Below, one piece after another: positions 1 through 6,519 of a DNA stretch of 23,315 bases. The DNA is taken from IMG/VR virus record IMGVR_UViG_3300034072_001035, positions 1 through 23,315 of that record, one strand, 5' to 3'. A model generated the notes under the pieces. The model had not been told where the DNA came from. It did not search any database and saw only the letters and a list, made by a program, of their open reading frames with translations. This DNA comes from a virus. Every line of letters starts with the position of its first letter. Position 1 is the first letter of the stretch. A program made the translations under genes and the position numbers.

Positions 1-654
1 TGGGATGAATTCGTGGCGCTGGTCGATCGCGAGATGGCGTTCCACAATGCGCGCGAGGGCCGGAAAGGCCGCGACTATGCCGGGCGCAGCTTTGATCAGG
101 TGTTTGCCGAAGGCTGGAAAACGGCGAACATCAAGAGTCCGAGCCAGCAGCAGCTGCGTGACAGTCTGCTGGCAGTCGACCGCAAGCGCGGTGACGCCAA
201 GAATGGCGAGATCAGCCTGTTCGGCAATCGCTACTGGACGACGGAATGCCGCGAGATCGCGGGCAAGTATGTGACCGTCAGGTTCGATCCCGACGATCTG
301 CACACCGCCATCCATATCTACGGCGAAGACGGGACCTTCATGTTCACGGCACCGATCATAGAAGACTTCGGCTTCAGGCAGGCCGAGGGCTCCAAGGTTG
401 TCAGCAAGCGCCGTGCGCATGTGAACAAGCTGGCGAAGCTGCACGCCGAGGCCGCAGCCCTGCTTGATCCGGCCGAGGTCGCCCGGATCAAGGCGGGCCT
501 GCCTTCGGCACCGGCCAAGCCGCTTGGCGAGCCCGCTGCAAAGATCGGCTATCTGCCGCGCAAGTCGTCTGCAGCGCACAAGCCGGTGGCTGCAACCAGC
601 CCAGCATCATCAAGGATTTTCGCCGCGCTCGGCAAGCCCAAGCTGGTGAAATGA
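1..654 (+). CDS. MuA-like transposase, C-terminal part (5'-truncated by window)
   Basis: The frame is open from base 1, so only the last 217 residues are visible; the GTG at 13 is just the first start-like codon. The segment with NRYWTTE, followed by GKYVTVRFDPDDLH and VHIYGEDG-like strands, matches the beta-barrel Mu-C domain that follows the RNase H-like DDE core in MuA transposases. This protein pairs phage ends and carries out strand transfer during replicative transposition. The DDE catalytic residues would lie upstream and cannot be checked. The last 60 residues are rich in Ala, Lys and Pro, as in the MuA tail that contacts MuB and ClpX. A long hairpin (658-696) and then the MuB-like gene follow, as expected for an A-B operon. 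Confidence 0.9.
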   Translation, partial: WDEFVALVDREMAFHNAREGRKGRDYAGRSFDQVFAEGWKTANIKSPSQQQLRDSLLAVDRKRGDAKNGEISLFGNRYWTTECREIAGKYVTVRFDPDDLHTAIHIYGEDGTFMFTAPIIEDFGFRQAEGSKVVSKRRAHVNKLAKLHAEAAALLDPAEVARIKAGLPSAPAKPLGEPAAKIGYLPRKSSAAHKPVAATSPASSRIFAALGKPKLVK

Positions 655-657
655 AGT

Positions 658-696
658 GGTGCGCGGGGGCCGCCTAGGAAACCGTCCCCGCGCACC
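658..696 (+). repeat. Strong 11-bp inverted repeat between transposase A and B genes
   Basis: GGTGCGCGGGG at 658-668 is a perfect reverse complement of CCCCGCGCACC at 686-696, with a 17-base loop. It starts four bases after the transposase stop codon and occupies most of the gap before the B gene. No T-run follows, so it is not a textbook intrinsic terminator. It could be an attenuator between A and B, an mRNA-stabilising hairpin or a protein-binding site. The repeat is directly visible; its function is inferred. Confidence 0.6.
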
Positions 697-727
697 TGTC
701 CCCCAACGAGAGACAGGAGTTCTCTAC

Positions 728-1684
728 ATGGAACATGGTACTGAAACGAGTCCCTACATCGAGGAGCAGCGCAGCTGGCTGATCCTCTTCAAGGAAGAGA
801 CCAACCTTCCCTGGTCGCAGCTGGCCAAGCGGACGGGCATTCCTCAGGGGACGATCAGCAATTTTGGCGGGCCGAACGGGTACAACGGCAAAAAGATCAG
901 CAGCGAGATGCCGATCGCCGAGAAGGTGGAGCGCTTCCGGCTTTCGCTTGTCCAGCAGGCCGATCTTGATGCTGAAGTGCCCGAAGTTCCGGAGTTCTAT
1001 GCCACCGAAACGACTGAGCAGCTGGAACGGATGCTCGGCTTCGCCCAGCGCGGGCAAATCGTCATCGCGGCTCTGGAGGCAGGATGCAGCAAGACGACAG
1101 CCGCCAAACGGTACGCTGTGCAGTATCCGAATGTGTTCTATGTCGAGGTGCCGCGATCTGCAGGTGCGCCCAATAACTTGTTCAAGCTGATTCTTGCAGC
1201 ACTTGGCGTTCGAGATCCTTCGGGCGGGACATTCGATCTTTCCCGGCAGATCAGTGACCAGTTCAGGAAGGTCAGCAAGCCTCTCCTCATCATTGACGAG
1301 GCTCAGCACCTTGCTGAGGCGACGCTGGATGAAATCAGGTACTGGAATGATGCGACCGACGTGGGCATCGCCCTGTTCGGAAACGTGGGCATTCTGCAAA
1401 AATTCTCTCGCTTTGCCCAGCTCGACAGTCGCCTTTCGCTGCAGTTGCACCGCCGACGTCCGCTGCCTGCAGATGTCGAGGCGATGGCTGATGCCTGGAA
1501 GATCACAAATGTGCAGGTACGCAAGGAGCTGCAGGGCATCTGCGCCAAACGTGGCGGGCTGCGCAAAGGCACAAAGGCACTGCAGCTGGCGCGTATGATG
1601 GCCACCGCCGAGCAGTGCGAACTGAACCTTGATCACCTGCGCAGCGCTTGGAGCGAACTCGATGCCCCCTTGGTGGCAGCATGA
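728..1684 (+). CDS. MuB-like ATP-dependent target DNA activator
   Basis: 318 aa. An N-terminal helix-turn-helix (about residues 28-48, WSQLAKRTGIPQGTISNF) precedes an AAA+ ATPase core, the MuB arrangement. Walker B is clear (LLIIDEAQH, about 185-193). The Walker A region (LEAGCSKTT, about 115-123) is degenerate: both glycines of GxxxxGKT are replaced, by Leu and Ser. A sensor-like segment (ALFGNVGI) and a helical C-terminal region similar to the MuB C-domain follow. MuB binds DNA with ATP, chooses the target site and stimulates the transposase. The ATG at 728 is chosen because CAGGAG lies just upstream and the frame's longer start at 656 would run through the inverted repeat. The stop overlaps the next start. 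Confidence 0.9.
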   Translation: MEHGTETSPYIEEQRSWLILFKEETNLPWSQLAKRTGIPQGTISNFGGPNGYNGKKISSEMPIAEKVERFRLSLVQQADLDAEVPEVPEFYATETTEQLERMLGFAQRGQIVIAALEAGCSKTTAAKRYAVQYPNVFYVEVPRSAGAPNNLFKLILAALGVRDPSGGTFDLSRQISDQFRKVSKPLLIIDEAQHLAEATLDEIRYWNDATDVGIALFGNVGILQKFSRFAQLDSRLSLQLHRRRPLPADVEAMADAWKITNVQVRKELQGICAKRGGLRKGTKALQLARMMATAEQCELNLDHLRSAWSELDAPLVAA

Positions 1685-2067
1685 TGGCCGCGCTGATCGA
1701 CGCTGCCGATCGGGCAGCCGCCGCCTGTGACCAGGTACAGACGATCTTCGTCGGCCTGCGTGGCAATGGCTTCGTGGTGATGGGGCGGATTGAGACGCCG
1801 CTGCTTGGCTATACGCACGAGCTTACGGTGCCTTATGCCACGGCCGAGCTTGAGCCGACGGCGCTGCCCTTCGCGGTGGAGCGGATGGAGCGGGCGCTGG
1901 AAAAGCGCCGCAGCGAAATCCCGACGTTCATGATCGACAGCGCGGAGCAGCCGCCAGTGCGAGTCATCGAGCGCAGCGACTGGAGCTTCTGGGACCAGGC
2001 CGTGCGCGCAGTAGCGGTGCTGGCGCTGATCGTGTGCCTGCCGCTGGCATCGGGGATCTGGCCATGA
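1681..2067 (+). CDS. Hypothetical protein with C-terminal membrane anchor
   Basis: 128 aa, not recognised. The ATG at 1681 overlaps the MuB stop (ATGATG), so translation is probably coupled. The first 95 residues look globular, with strands around IFVGLRGNGFVVMGRIETP and a charged helix (VERMERALEKRR). The last 20 or so residues (AVRAVAVLALIVCLPLASG) form one hydrophobic helix that could anchor the protein in the inner membrane, N-terminus in the cytoplasm. Its position between B and the DnaA-like gene marks it as an early-operon accessory gene. Mu carries unrelated small non-essential genes in this interval. No enzymatic motif is visible. Confidence 0.7.
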   Translation: MMAALIDAADRAAAACDQVQTIFVGLRGNGFVVMGRIETPLLGYTHELTVPYATAELEPTALPFAVERMERALEKRRSEIPTFMIDSAEQPPVRVIERSDWSFWDQAVRAVAVLALIVCLPLASGIWP

Positions 2068-2495
2068 TCGGCGGGGCACCCTTCTGGCGGGACGGCGACG
2101 ATCGCCGTCCGCGCCTTCCCGCGCTGCGCCCGGTGGAAAGCCGGCCGGTGTGGGTCTCGCCCTCGCACGTCATCACCTTCGTCTGCCGGTTCTACCGGAT
2201 CGAGGAGGCAGCGTTCTTTGCGCATCGCCGGGCCGACGAGCTGGTCTCAGCGCGTGCCCTGGTTGTCTGGCTGCTGCGCACGGTCCCGGCGCAGCCGATG
2301 AACTATTGCCAGATCGGCCGCGCGATCGAGCGACACCGCACGGACGTGATGCACCTGCACAAGACGGTAATCGCGCTGCGGCTGCAGGACCGCGCGTTCA
2401 AGCGCGTGGCCGAAGCGATGCGGTTCCACTTCCAGCAATCGGCCAAAGCACCCGGCCACACCGGCAATGGAGGGCACGATCATGCCAGCCTCTAA
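2064..2495 (+). CDS. Stand-alone DnaA domain IV-like DNA-binding protein
   Basis: 143 aa, starting at an ATGA overlap with the previous gene. Residues about 34-105 read like the C-terminal domain of DnaA: a first helix (VITFVCRFYRIEEAAFF), a basic turn and helix (RRADELVSARALVVWLLR), then CQIGRAIERHRTDVMHLHKTV, which aligns with the DnaA signature G-x-RDHTTV-x-x-A-x-x-KI. In DnaA this domain binds the DnaA box. The AAA+ and domain I regions are absent, so it cannot be a full initiator. Candidate roles are an early-operon transcription factor, a competitor for host DnaA boxes, or a replication-recruitment factor for transposition. The assignment rests on my pattern match; the role is unknown. 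The last 14 bases overlap gemA. Confidence 0.7.
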   Translation: MIGGAPFWRDGDDRRPRLPALRPVESRPVWVSPSHVITFVCRFYRIEEAAFFAHRRADELVSARALVVWLLRTVPAQPMNYCQIGRAIERHRTDVMHLHKTVIALRLQDRAFKRVAEAMRFHFQQSAKAPGHTGNGGHDHASL

Positions 2496-3234
2496 TGCAG
2501 CGCGGGCTGTGCCCGCCCAGTTCGACAAGAGCAGCCAGCACCGCCGTGCGATGATCGCGAAGATCCAGATCGCGCGGCAGCAGCTCGGCATGGTCGAGGA
2601 CGATTATCGCCAGATCGTGTTCGAACAGACTGGCAAGACGAGCCTGAAGGATGCGAGCGAGCCGCAGCTTGCCCGTGTCCTGGACGTGATGAAGGCCAAG
2701 GGCTTCAAGCCGCTGCCGGGGAAGAAGGCGGCAAGCCATCCCATGGCGATGAAAGCCCGCGCGCTGTGGATCTCGCTCTATCACCTGAACGCGGTCCACA
2801 ATCCGGCCGAGGAGGCGCTGGAAGCCTTCGCCAAGCGCCAGTTGGGTTGCGACCGGCTGCAGTGGGCCAAGCAGTCTGATGCTTTCCGGCTGATCGAAGC
2901 GCTGAAAAACATGGCAAGCCGCAATGGCTGGCTGCAGCACAACCGGGCCACCGGCAAGGCGTTCGGTCCGGTTGAGCTGCAGGCATCGCTGTGCGCGGCA
3001 ATCCTGATCAAGCTCAAGGATGCCGGCATCGCACCCGCTGACTGGCTGCTGCACGATGCCGCGTGGAAGCTGTGCGGCATCGAGAACAAGAAGGCCGATC
3101 CGTGGACGGCGAGCGATTACGAGCACCTGGCCAAGGCGCTGGGCTTCAAGCTGCGCACCCACGGCAAGGCGTTCGCCAGCCCGGCATCGTGGGGAAGCTC
3201 CGATGGCAAGACGGATGGAGGCGAAAATGGCTAA
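2482..3234 (+). CDS. gemA: GemA-like protein (Mu gp16 family)
   Basis: 250 aa. The N-terminal half (HRRAMIAKIQIARQQLGM, then DDYRQIVFEQTGKTSLKDAS and a helix through LDVMKAKGF) is the characteristic opening of the Mu GemA/gp16 regulatory family (DUF1018). In Mu, GemA is an early product reported to affect host gene expression and DNA topology; its biochemical action is not well defined. The ATG at 2482 is preferred to the one at 2467 because GGAGGG sits 7 bases before it; the 2467 ATG lies within or next to that Shine-Dalgarno. The stop overlaps the next gene's start. Its place between B and the Mor-like gene matches Mu order. Confidence 0.88.
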   Translation: MPASNAARAVPAQFDKSSQHRRAMIAKIQIARQQLGMVEDDYRQIVFEQTGKTSLKDASEPQLARVLDVMKAKGFKPLPGKKAASHPMAMKARALWISLYHLNAVHNPAEEALEAFAKRQLGCDRLQWAKQSDAFRLIEALKNMASRNGWLQHNRATGKAFGPVELQASLCAAILIKLKDAGIAPADWLLHDAAWKLCGIENKKADPWTASDYEHLAKALGFKLRTHGKAFASPASWGSSDGKTDGGENG

Positions 3235-3451
3235 GCCCGCCACAGCCTTTGTCGACAACCAGGGCAAGCTACACGCGACGGCAGATGCCGCCGTGCTGGC
3301 CGACCTGCAGGCGATCCTTGGCCGCATCGGCGCCGAAGGTGGCCTGACGGCGGGCCTTGCCCAGCTGGTGCTGGAAAAGCGCCCCGAGATCGAGGCGGTC
3401 TTTGCCGACCTCGACGCGATGACGGGAGGCCGCCATGCAAAAGCGGCATGA
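3227..3451 (+). CDS. Small hypothetical early protein
   Basis: 74 aa, not recognised. The ATG at 3227 overlaps the gemA stop and has GGAGG (3217-3221) at good spacing. A short N-terminal strand region (FVDNQGKLHAT) is followed by amphipathic helices rich in Ala and Leu (ADAAVLADLQAILGRIG, then LAQLVLEKRPEIEAVFADL). No membrane segment, cysteine motif or catalytic motif is visible. It is probably a small helical protein of the early operon. Its last 17 bases overlap the next small gene. Confidence 0.65.
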   Translation: MAKPATAFVDNQGKLHATADAAVLADLQAILGRIGAEGGLTAGLAQLVLEKRPEIEAVFADLDAMTGGRHAKAA

Positions 3452-3572
3452 CAGCCTGGCCGAGCAGCAGGCCCGCATGGAGCGCTGGGAACACTGGCGC
3501 ATCCTGCGCGAGCTGGCGTTGATTGCGGCCTTCGTCGCATTGATGGTCCTGCTGTTCCGGGCGGTGATGTGA
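3435..3572 (+). CDS. 45-aa single-span membrane protein
   Basis: This gene is short but well supported: GGAGG at 3425-3429, an ATG at 3435, and a TGATG junction with the next gene. The product has a charged N-terminal half (MQKRHDSLAEQQARMERWEHW) and one hydrophobic helix (LALIAAFVALMVLLFRAVM) reaching the C-terminus. By charge it should sit in the inner membrane with its N-terminus in the cytoplasm. The function is unknown. Tail-anchored microproteins like this occur in phage early regions, and superinfection exclusion is one possible role (speculation). Confidence 0.7.
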   Translation: MQKRHDSLAEQQARMERWEHWRILRELALIAAFVALMVLLFRAVM

Positions 3573-3922
3573 TGGGACGGCACCAGGACAAACGGCCCCA
3601 GTCCAGAAAAGGCGGCCAAGGATTTCGCGCGACGGCAGCCCGGCAATCTGGCCTGATGCCGGTTTCCGATCATGCGCTACTGCGATTCCTTGAACGCGCT
3701 GGCGGGATGGACGTGGAAAGCGTGCGGCAGAGCCTGCAGATCGGGCTTGCACGGTGTGCCGCCGCAGCGCGTTCGATGGGCAGCGCCGATTTCGTCATCA
3801 AGATGGACGGCCACCTCTTCGTAGTGCGCGGCGATATCGTGACTACCGTTCTCGATGACAGCGCGCAGTTCGGGGAAAAGCCGCTGCCGCTTGGTCGTCC
3901 GCTGGCGGAAAGCGCCGAATAA
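3572..3922 (+). CDS. Hypothetical early protein
   Basis: 116 aa; family not named with confidence. The first 25 residues are strongly basic (RHQDKRPQSRKGG and ATAARQ). The globular part starts with VSDHALLRFLERAGG, a helix type I associate with uncharacterised proteins of alphaproteobacterial Mu-like phages, and continues with a strand pair (DFVIKMDGHLFVVRGDIVTTVLDD). The ATG at 3572 overlaps the previous stop (TGATG) and is preferred to the GTG at 3569. The stop overlaps the start of the Mor-like gene, so this is the last gene before the middle regulator and is probably co-transcribed with it. Confidence 0.7.
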   Translation: MGRHQDKRPQSRKGGQGFRATAARQSGLMPVSDHALLRFLERAGGMDVESVRQSLQIGLARCAAAARSMGSADFVIKMDGHLFVVRGDIVTTVLDDSAQFGEKPLPLGRPLAESAE

Positions 3923-4311
3923 TGGAACTGCCGGGCGTCCTTTCAACAATCGCGAACGTGGCGGGCGAAGACGCCGCGCTCGCGGTTGCGGACGCCCGCG
4001 GTGGCACACAGATTTATGTGCCGCCTGCGCCCGATGCCGACCATTGGCTGTCCAAGCTGATCGGCGTCAAAGCGGCCAAGGCCGTGGCGGAAGAACTGAC
4101 CTGCGGCTTTGCCGGTGTGCGCATCGACGTGCCGCTGGGGCCGAACGGTCCCTACCTGCAGCGCCAGGCGACGGTGGACCGGATGCTGCGCGAAGGCCGG
4201 TCAGAACGTGACATCGCGCTTGCCACGGGCTACAGCATGCGGCAGGTCCGACGCCGCCGCGCCAACATCATGCCAGCGCAGGATGACAGGCAGCTCGATC
4301 TCTTCAGCTGA
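3922..4311 (+). CDS. mor: Mor/C-type transcription activator
   Basis: 129 aa, the usual length for Mor/C proteins. The N-terminal dimerisation region has the family pattern: helix, GGTQIYVPP turn, a second helix pair (LSKLIGVKAAKAVAEEL) and another strand (GVRIDVP). A C-terminal helix-turn-helix follows (about 84-112; GRSERDIALATGYSMRQVRRRR), with a basic recognition helix. Mor activates Mu's middle promoter and C the four late promoters; both bind dyad sites and recruit RNA polymerase. Only one family member is seen here, directly upstream of the lysis operon, so it may do both jobs. Its last six residues, QLDLFS, match the bacterial sliding-clamp-binding motif QL[SD]LF, which is unusual for this family. 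The best candidate operators are the dyads at 4329, 12079 and 19856. Confidence 0.82.
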   Translation: MELPGVLSTIANVAGEDAALAVADARGGTQIYVPPAPDADHWLSKLIGVKAAKAVAEELTCGFAGVRIDVPLGPNGPYLQRQATVDRMLREGRSERDIALATGYSMRQVRRRRANIMPAQDDRQLDLFS

Positions 4312-4326
4312 CCTTGCGCGAAGCCT

Positions 4327-4347
4327 CACGGACAGGTGTCCGGGGCG
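4327..4347 (+). promoter_or_regulatory. Late-operon operator candidate, copy 1 (before lysis genes)
   Basis: This 21-base block has the perfect dyad CGGACA-GG-TGTCCG at 4329-4342. The same 21 bases recur at 12077-12097 and 19854-19874. It lies in the 69-base gap between the Mor-like gene and the endolysin gene, centred about 45 bases before the endolysin ATG. No clear -10 or -35 hexamer is visible, which would fit an activator-dependent promoter. Binding by the Mor-like protein is inferred from the Mu precedent. As RNA it could also form a 5-bp hairpin with an AGGT loop. Confidence 0.6.
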
Positions 4348-4380
4348 ATAGACCGGCTCCCAAGCCGTCAAAAGCGGGCC

Positions 4381-5079
4381 ATGACAGGCCCTTCTCAACA
4401 GCTCCCCAGCACTCAGGAAAACACATCAAACGATGTGGCCATCGTGGTGCAGGCCTACAGCCCGCGCTATCGCAAGGCGGTGCTGCACGTGCTCGGCATC
4501 GAGGGCGGGCATGTCAACGATCCGGTCGACCGTGGCGGCGAGACAAAGTTCGGCATTTCGCTGCGCTTCCTGAAGGCGGAAGGCGCAATTGACGAAGACG
4601 GCGACGGCCTCGCTGACTTCGATCTGGATTTCGACGGCGATATCGACGGTACCGACATTCGCGCGCTGACGATCGGCGATGCGATCTTCCTCTATCATCG
4701 CTGCTTCTGGCTACGCCTCCAGGCCGAGACCTTCCCGCTGCCGATCGGCGAGATGCTGTTCGACCAGGCGGTGAACGGTGGCCTTGTGGCGGCACGCAAG
4801 CTGCTGCAGCGGGCAATCAATTCCTGCATCCTGCTGATGCCGGCCAGTAAGACGCGGATCGCGCTGCTGAAGGTTGACGGCGTGATCGGCAATGCCACGC
4901 GCCATGCCATGCTTGAGGTCATCCAGTGGCCGAACCTTGGCCTGGCGGCGCTGGTGACAGCCTACCGCGATGCCGCGCGCGAGCGATATCGCGCGATCGC
5001 GCGCCAGCTGCCGAGCCAGCGCAAGTATCTCAATGGCTGGCTGGCGCGCGCCGACAAGCTCGGAAAGGGCTTGTCATGA
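4381..5079 (+). CDS. Endolysin, GH108-type N-acetylmuramidase
   Basis: 232 aa. The GH108 (formerly DUF847) signature is clear: EGGHVNDPVDRGGETKFGIS (residues 41-60), where the first Glu (E41) is the expected catalytic acid. An acidic insert at 71-92 (DEDGDG and DLDFDGDIDG, then TDIRAL) resembles dockerin/EF-hand calcium loops. The C-terminal half (KVDGVIGNATR, about 164-174) is the peptidoglycan-binding segment usual for the family. It would cleave the glycan backbone of host murein. No signal peptide or SAR helix is visible, so release should need a holin. The ATG at 4381 is chosen because the longer start (GTG 4336) lies inside the repeated operator. The stop overlaps the inner spanin start. 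Confidence 0.9.
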   Translation: MTGPSQQLPSTQENTSNDVAIVVQAYSPRYRKAVLHVLGIEGGHVNDPVDRGGETKFGISLRFLKAEGAIDEDGDGLADFDLDFDGDIDGTDIRALTIGDAIFLYHRCFWLRLQAETFPLPIGEMLFDQAVNGGLVAARKLLQRAINSCILLMPASKTRIALLKVDGVIGNATRHAMLEVIQWPNLGLAALVTAYRDAARERYRAIARQLPSQRKYLNGWLARADKLGKGLS

Positions 5080-5705
5080 GCGGGTTTGGCGTGGGCGCCG
5101 CCTGGTCCCTCCTGAAGCTGCTGGGCGCGCCGATCGGCGCGGTGCTCAAGTGGCTGTTCGCCGACTGGCGCAATCTCATGATCACGGTTCTAGCGCTTGA
5201 CCTGTGCAACCTGGCGTTCCGCGTTGCGCCGAGACTGCGCGACGAGATCGCTGCGGTCACCAAGCAGCGTGATGCCGTGCGCGGCACCGTCGCTAACCTG
5301 CGCGAAGAAGCGCGACAGGCCGCGATCCGGCAGCAGGCGAACCTGCAGCGCGTGGGCGCCGCCCACGAATCCATCAACCGGGAGAACGTGAGTGCGTTGC
5401 AATTGGAAGTGGCGGCATTGCGCCACCGCGCTGAGCTTCTTTCTGGCCGCTTGCGGACAGGCGAAGGTGGAGCCCATCCCGGCAGCGCCGCTGGAGCTGG
5501 TCTGTCCGGCACCGTTCCGGCCCGCACCGGAATTGCTGAAGCGTCCGCTGATCAAGGATTTCCTGCAGCCACTGGAAACACCTGCCCAGTCGCCAGTGGG
5601 GCAATGAGCATCCAGGAGCGGCTGATTGCCAGCGAGCAGGCCTATCAGCTCGATCGGCTGATCGACGCCGTGGTCGCCTCGTCACAGGTGAGCACTGCAC
5701 CATGA
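5076..5705 (+). CDS. Inner-membrane spanin (Rz-like)
   Basis: 209 aa. A hydrophobic helix at about 33-50 (NLMITVLALDLCNLAFRV), preceded by a weaker hydrophobic stretch, should anchor it in the inner membrane. Residues about 53-127 form a long charged coiled coil (LRDEIAAVTKQRDAVRG, then LQLEVAALRHRAELLSGRL). This is the Rz build: a cytoplasmic membrane anchor with a periplasmic coiled coil that bridges to an outer-membrane lipoprotein and fuses the two membranes at lysis. The C-terminal third is Gly/Ala/Pro-rich and partly constrained by the outer spanin gene nested within it (5392-5607). The call rests on architecture and position, since spanins diverge too far for sequence recognition. It starts at an ATGA overlap with the endolysin gene. 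Confidence 0.8.
   Translation: MSGFGVGAAWSLLKLLGAPIGAVLKWLFADWRNLMITVLALDLCNLAFRVAPRLRDEIAAVTKQRDAVRGTVANLREEARQAAIRQQANLQRVGAAHESINRENVSALQLEVAALRHRAELLSGRLRTGEGGAHPGSAAGAGLSGTVPARTGIAEASADQGFPAATGNTCPVASGAMSIQERLIASEQAYQLDRLIDAVVASSQVSTAP
5392..5607 (+). CDS. Outer-membrane spanin lipoprotein (Rz1-like), nested in Rz frame
   Basis: 71 aa, lying wholly inside the inner spanin gene in the +1 frame, the lambda Rz/Rz1 arrangement. It starts at GTG 5392 with GGGAG at 5380-5384. A short basic N-terminus and hydrophobic core end in a lipobox, LAAC (residues 18-21), so Cys21 should be lipidated and the protein sorted to the outer membrane. The mature part is about 51 residues with 11 prolines (EPIPAAP, CPAPFRPAP), the typical Rz1 composition. 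Lipobox, proline content, own ribosome site and nested position together make chance unlikely. Confidence 0.85.
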   Translation: MRCNWKWRHCATALSFFLAACGQAKVEPIPAAPLELVCPAPFRPAPELLKRPLIKDFLQPLETPAQSPVGQ

Positions 5706-6181
5706 TCGAGCCAGCGGTTTCCATCAAGCAACTGGCCGCGTTCTACGGTCCGTGGGCGATGTCGGTCCTGGCGGCGGCGATCGGTGAACCGCGCCTGACG
5801 GCGCACGCCGCGCCGGGGATCGTGGTGCATATCGACAGCCTGGCTGTGCCACTGCTGCAGGGCGTGCTGGCGCTGGTTGGTGTCATCATGGCCCGCCCGC
5901 TGGCACCGCGCCGCGAGACCGAAGTGGGCTGGCTGCGCTTTGGCCTGGTCACTGCGATCATGGCGATCGTCGCCGTGATCTGGGTCGGGCAATCGCATCC
6001 CGGGCCGCTGCTGACTTTCGTGGTTTCACTTGGCCTGGGCTTCTCCGGCTATTCGCTGATCGAGTTCGCCGGGCGCGAGATCGAAGGCATGATCAAGCGC
6101 CTGATCGGGCTGTCCACCGGCACCACGCCGGGCAGTGCCGGCACTGGCGGCAACTCCAAGCAGACGGGGACAGACCAATGA
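5702..6181 (+). CDS. Multi-spanning membrane protein, holin candidate
   Basis: 159 aa with three clear hydrophobic helices: about 47-64 (LAVPLLQGVLALVGVIMA), 80-96 (FGLVTAIMAIVAVIWVG) and 103-121 (LLTFVVSLGLGFSGYSLI), plus a weaker one near 11-28. The C-terminus is polar and Gly/Thr-rich. Its position right after the endolysin and spanins, and the lack of a secretion signal on the endolysin, make a holin the simplest role: timed pores in the inner membrane. It is longer than many holins and I cannot name its family. The start overlaps the spanin stop (ATGA) and the stop overlaps the next gene. Confidence 0.65.
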   Translation: MIEPAVSIKQLAAFYGPWAMSVLAAAIGEPRLTAHAAPGIVVHIDSLAVPLLQGVLALVGVIMARPLAPRRETEVGWLRFGLVTAIMAIVAVIWVGQSHPGPLLTFVVSLGLGFSGYSLIEFAGREIEGMIKRLIGLSTGTTPGSAGTGGNSKQTGTDQ

Positions 6182-6519
6182 CCGGCAGTTGGCTGGAATG
6201 GGCCATCATCATCTTCATCGTGTTCTCGATCGGCACCGTGGTGTGGCGTGGCGGCGCGGCCAATCCGGAAGGGACCGGCAAGCTGCGCATAACGGTGAAC
6301 CAGTTGCGCGGTGACGTTTCCGTCATTTCGCAGCGGGTCGGCCATCTCGAAACGGAAGTGGCCGAGCTGAAGGATGAAGCTGCAACCGCCAAGGATATCC
6401 AGCGGATCGAGCAGCTGATCGATGAACGCACCGCCGCGCAGAAAAACCTGATCGAGCGTCAGGCACACCAGCTCGACCGGATCGAGCGGCTCATTCTTGC
6501 CAAGGGGCTAGGGCATTGA
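6178..6519 (+). CDS. DUF2730-type protein (Mu gp25-like)
   Basis: 113 aa. One N-terminal membrane helix (WAIIIFIVFSIGTVVW, about 8-23) is followed by a coiled coil over most of the rest (LRGDVSVISQRVGHLETEVAELKDE, broken here only by numbering, then IQRIEQLIDERTAAQ). Membrane helix plus coiled coil just before the gp26/gp27/terminase genes is the position and build of Mu gp25 (DUF2730). Its role in Mu is not established. A second spanin-like role could be argued from the architecture alone, but a spanin pair is already present. Confidence 0.7.
   Translation: MTGSWLEWAIIIFIVFSIGTVVWRGGAANPEGTGKLRITVNQLRGDVSVISQRVGHLETEVAELKDEAATAKDIQRIEQLIDERTAAQKNLIERQAHQLDRIERLILAKGLGH

Noticed and set aside
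2398-3591. Long minus-strand ORF (397 codons) opposite gemA
   Set aside because: It is antisense to gemA and neighbours, which have recognisable families, coupled starts and good ribosome sites. Its product is Arg/Pro/Ala-rich with no motif, as expected for a GC-rich shadow.
4336-4380. Longer endolysin start at GTG 4336
   Set aside because: The codon lies inside the repeated operator block, which is non-coding in its other two copies. ATG 4381 is the better start.
5450-5465. Half-site GCGGACAGG as a fourth operator
   Set aside because: Only one arm of the dyad is present and it lies inside the nested spanin genes.
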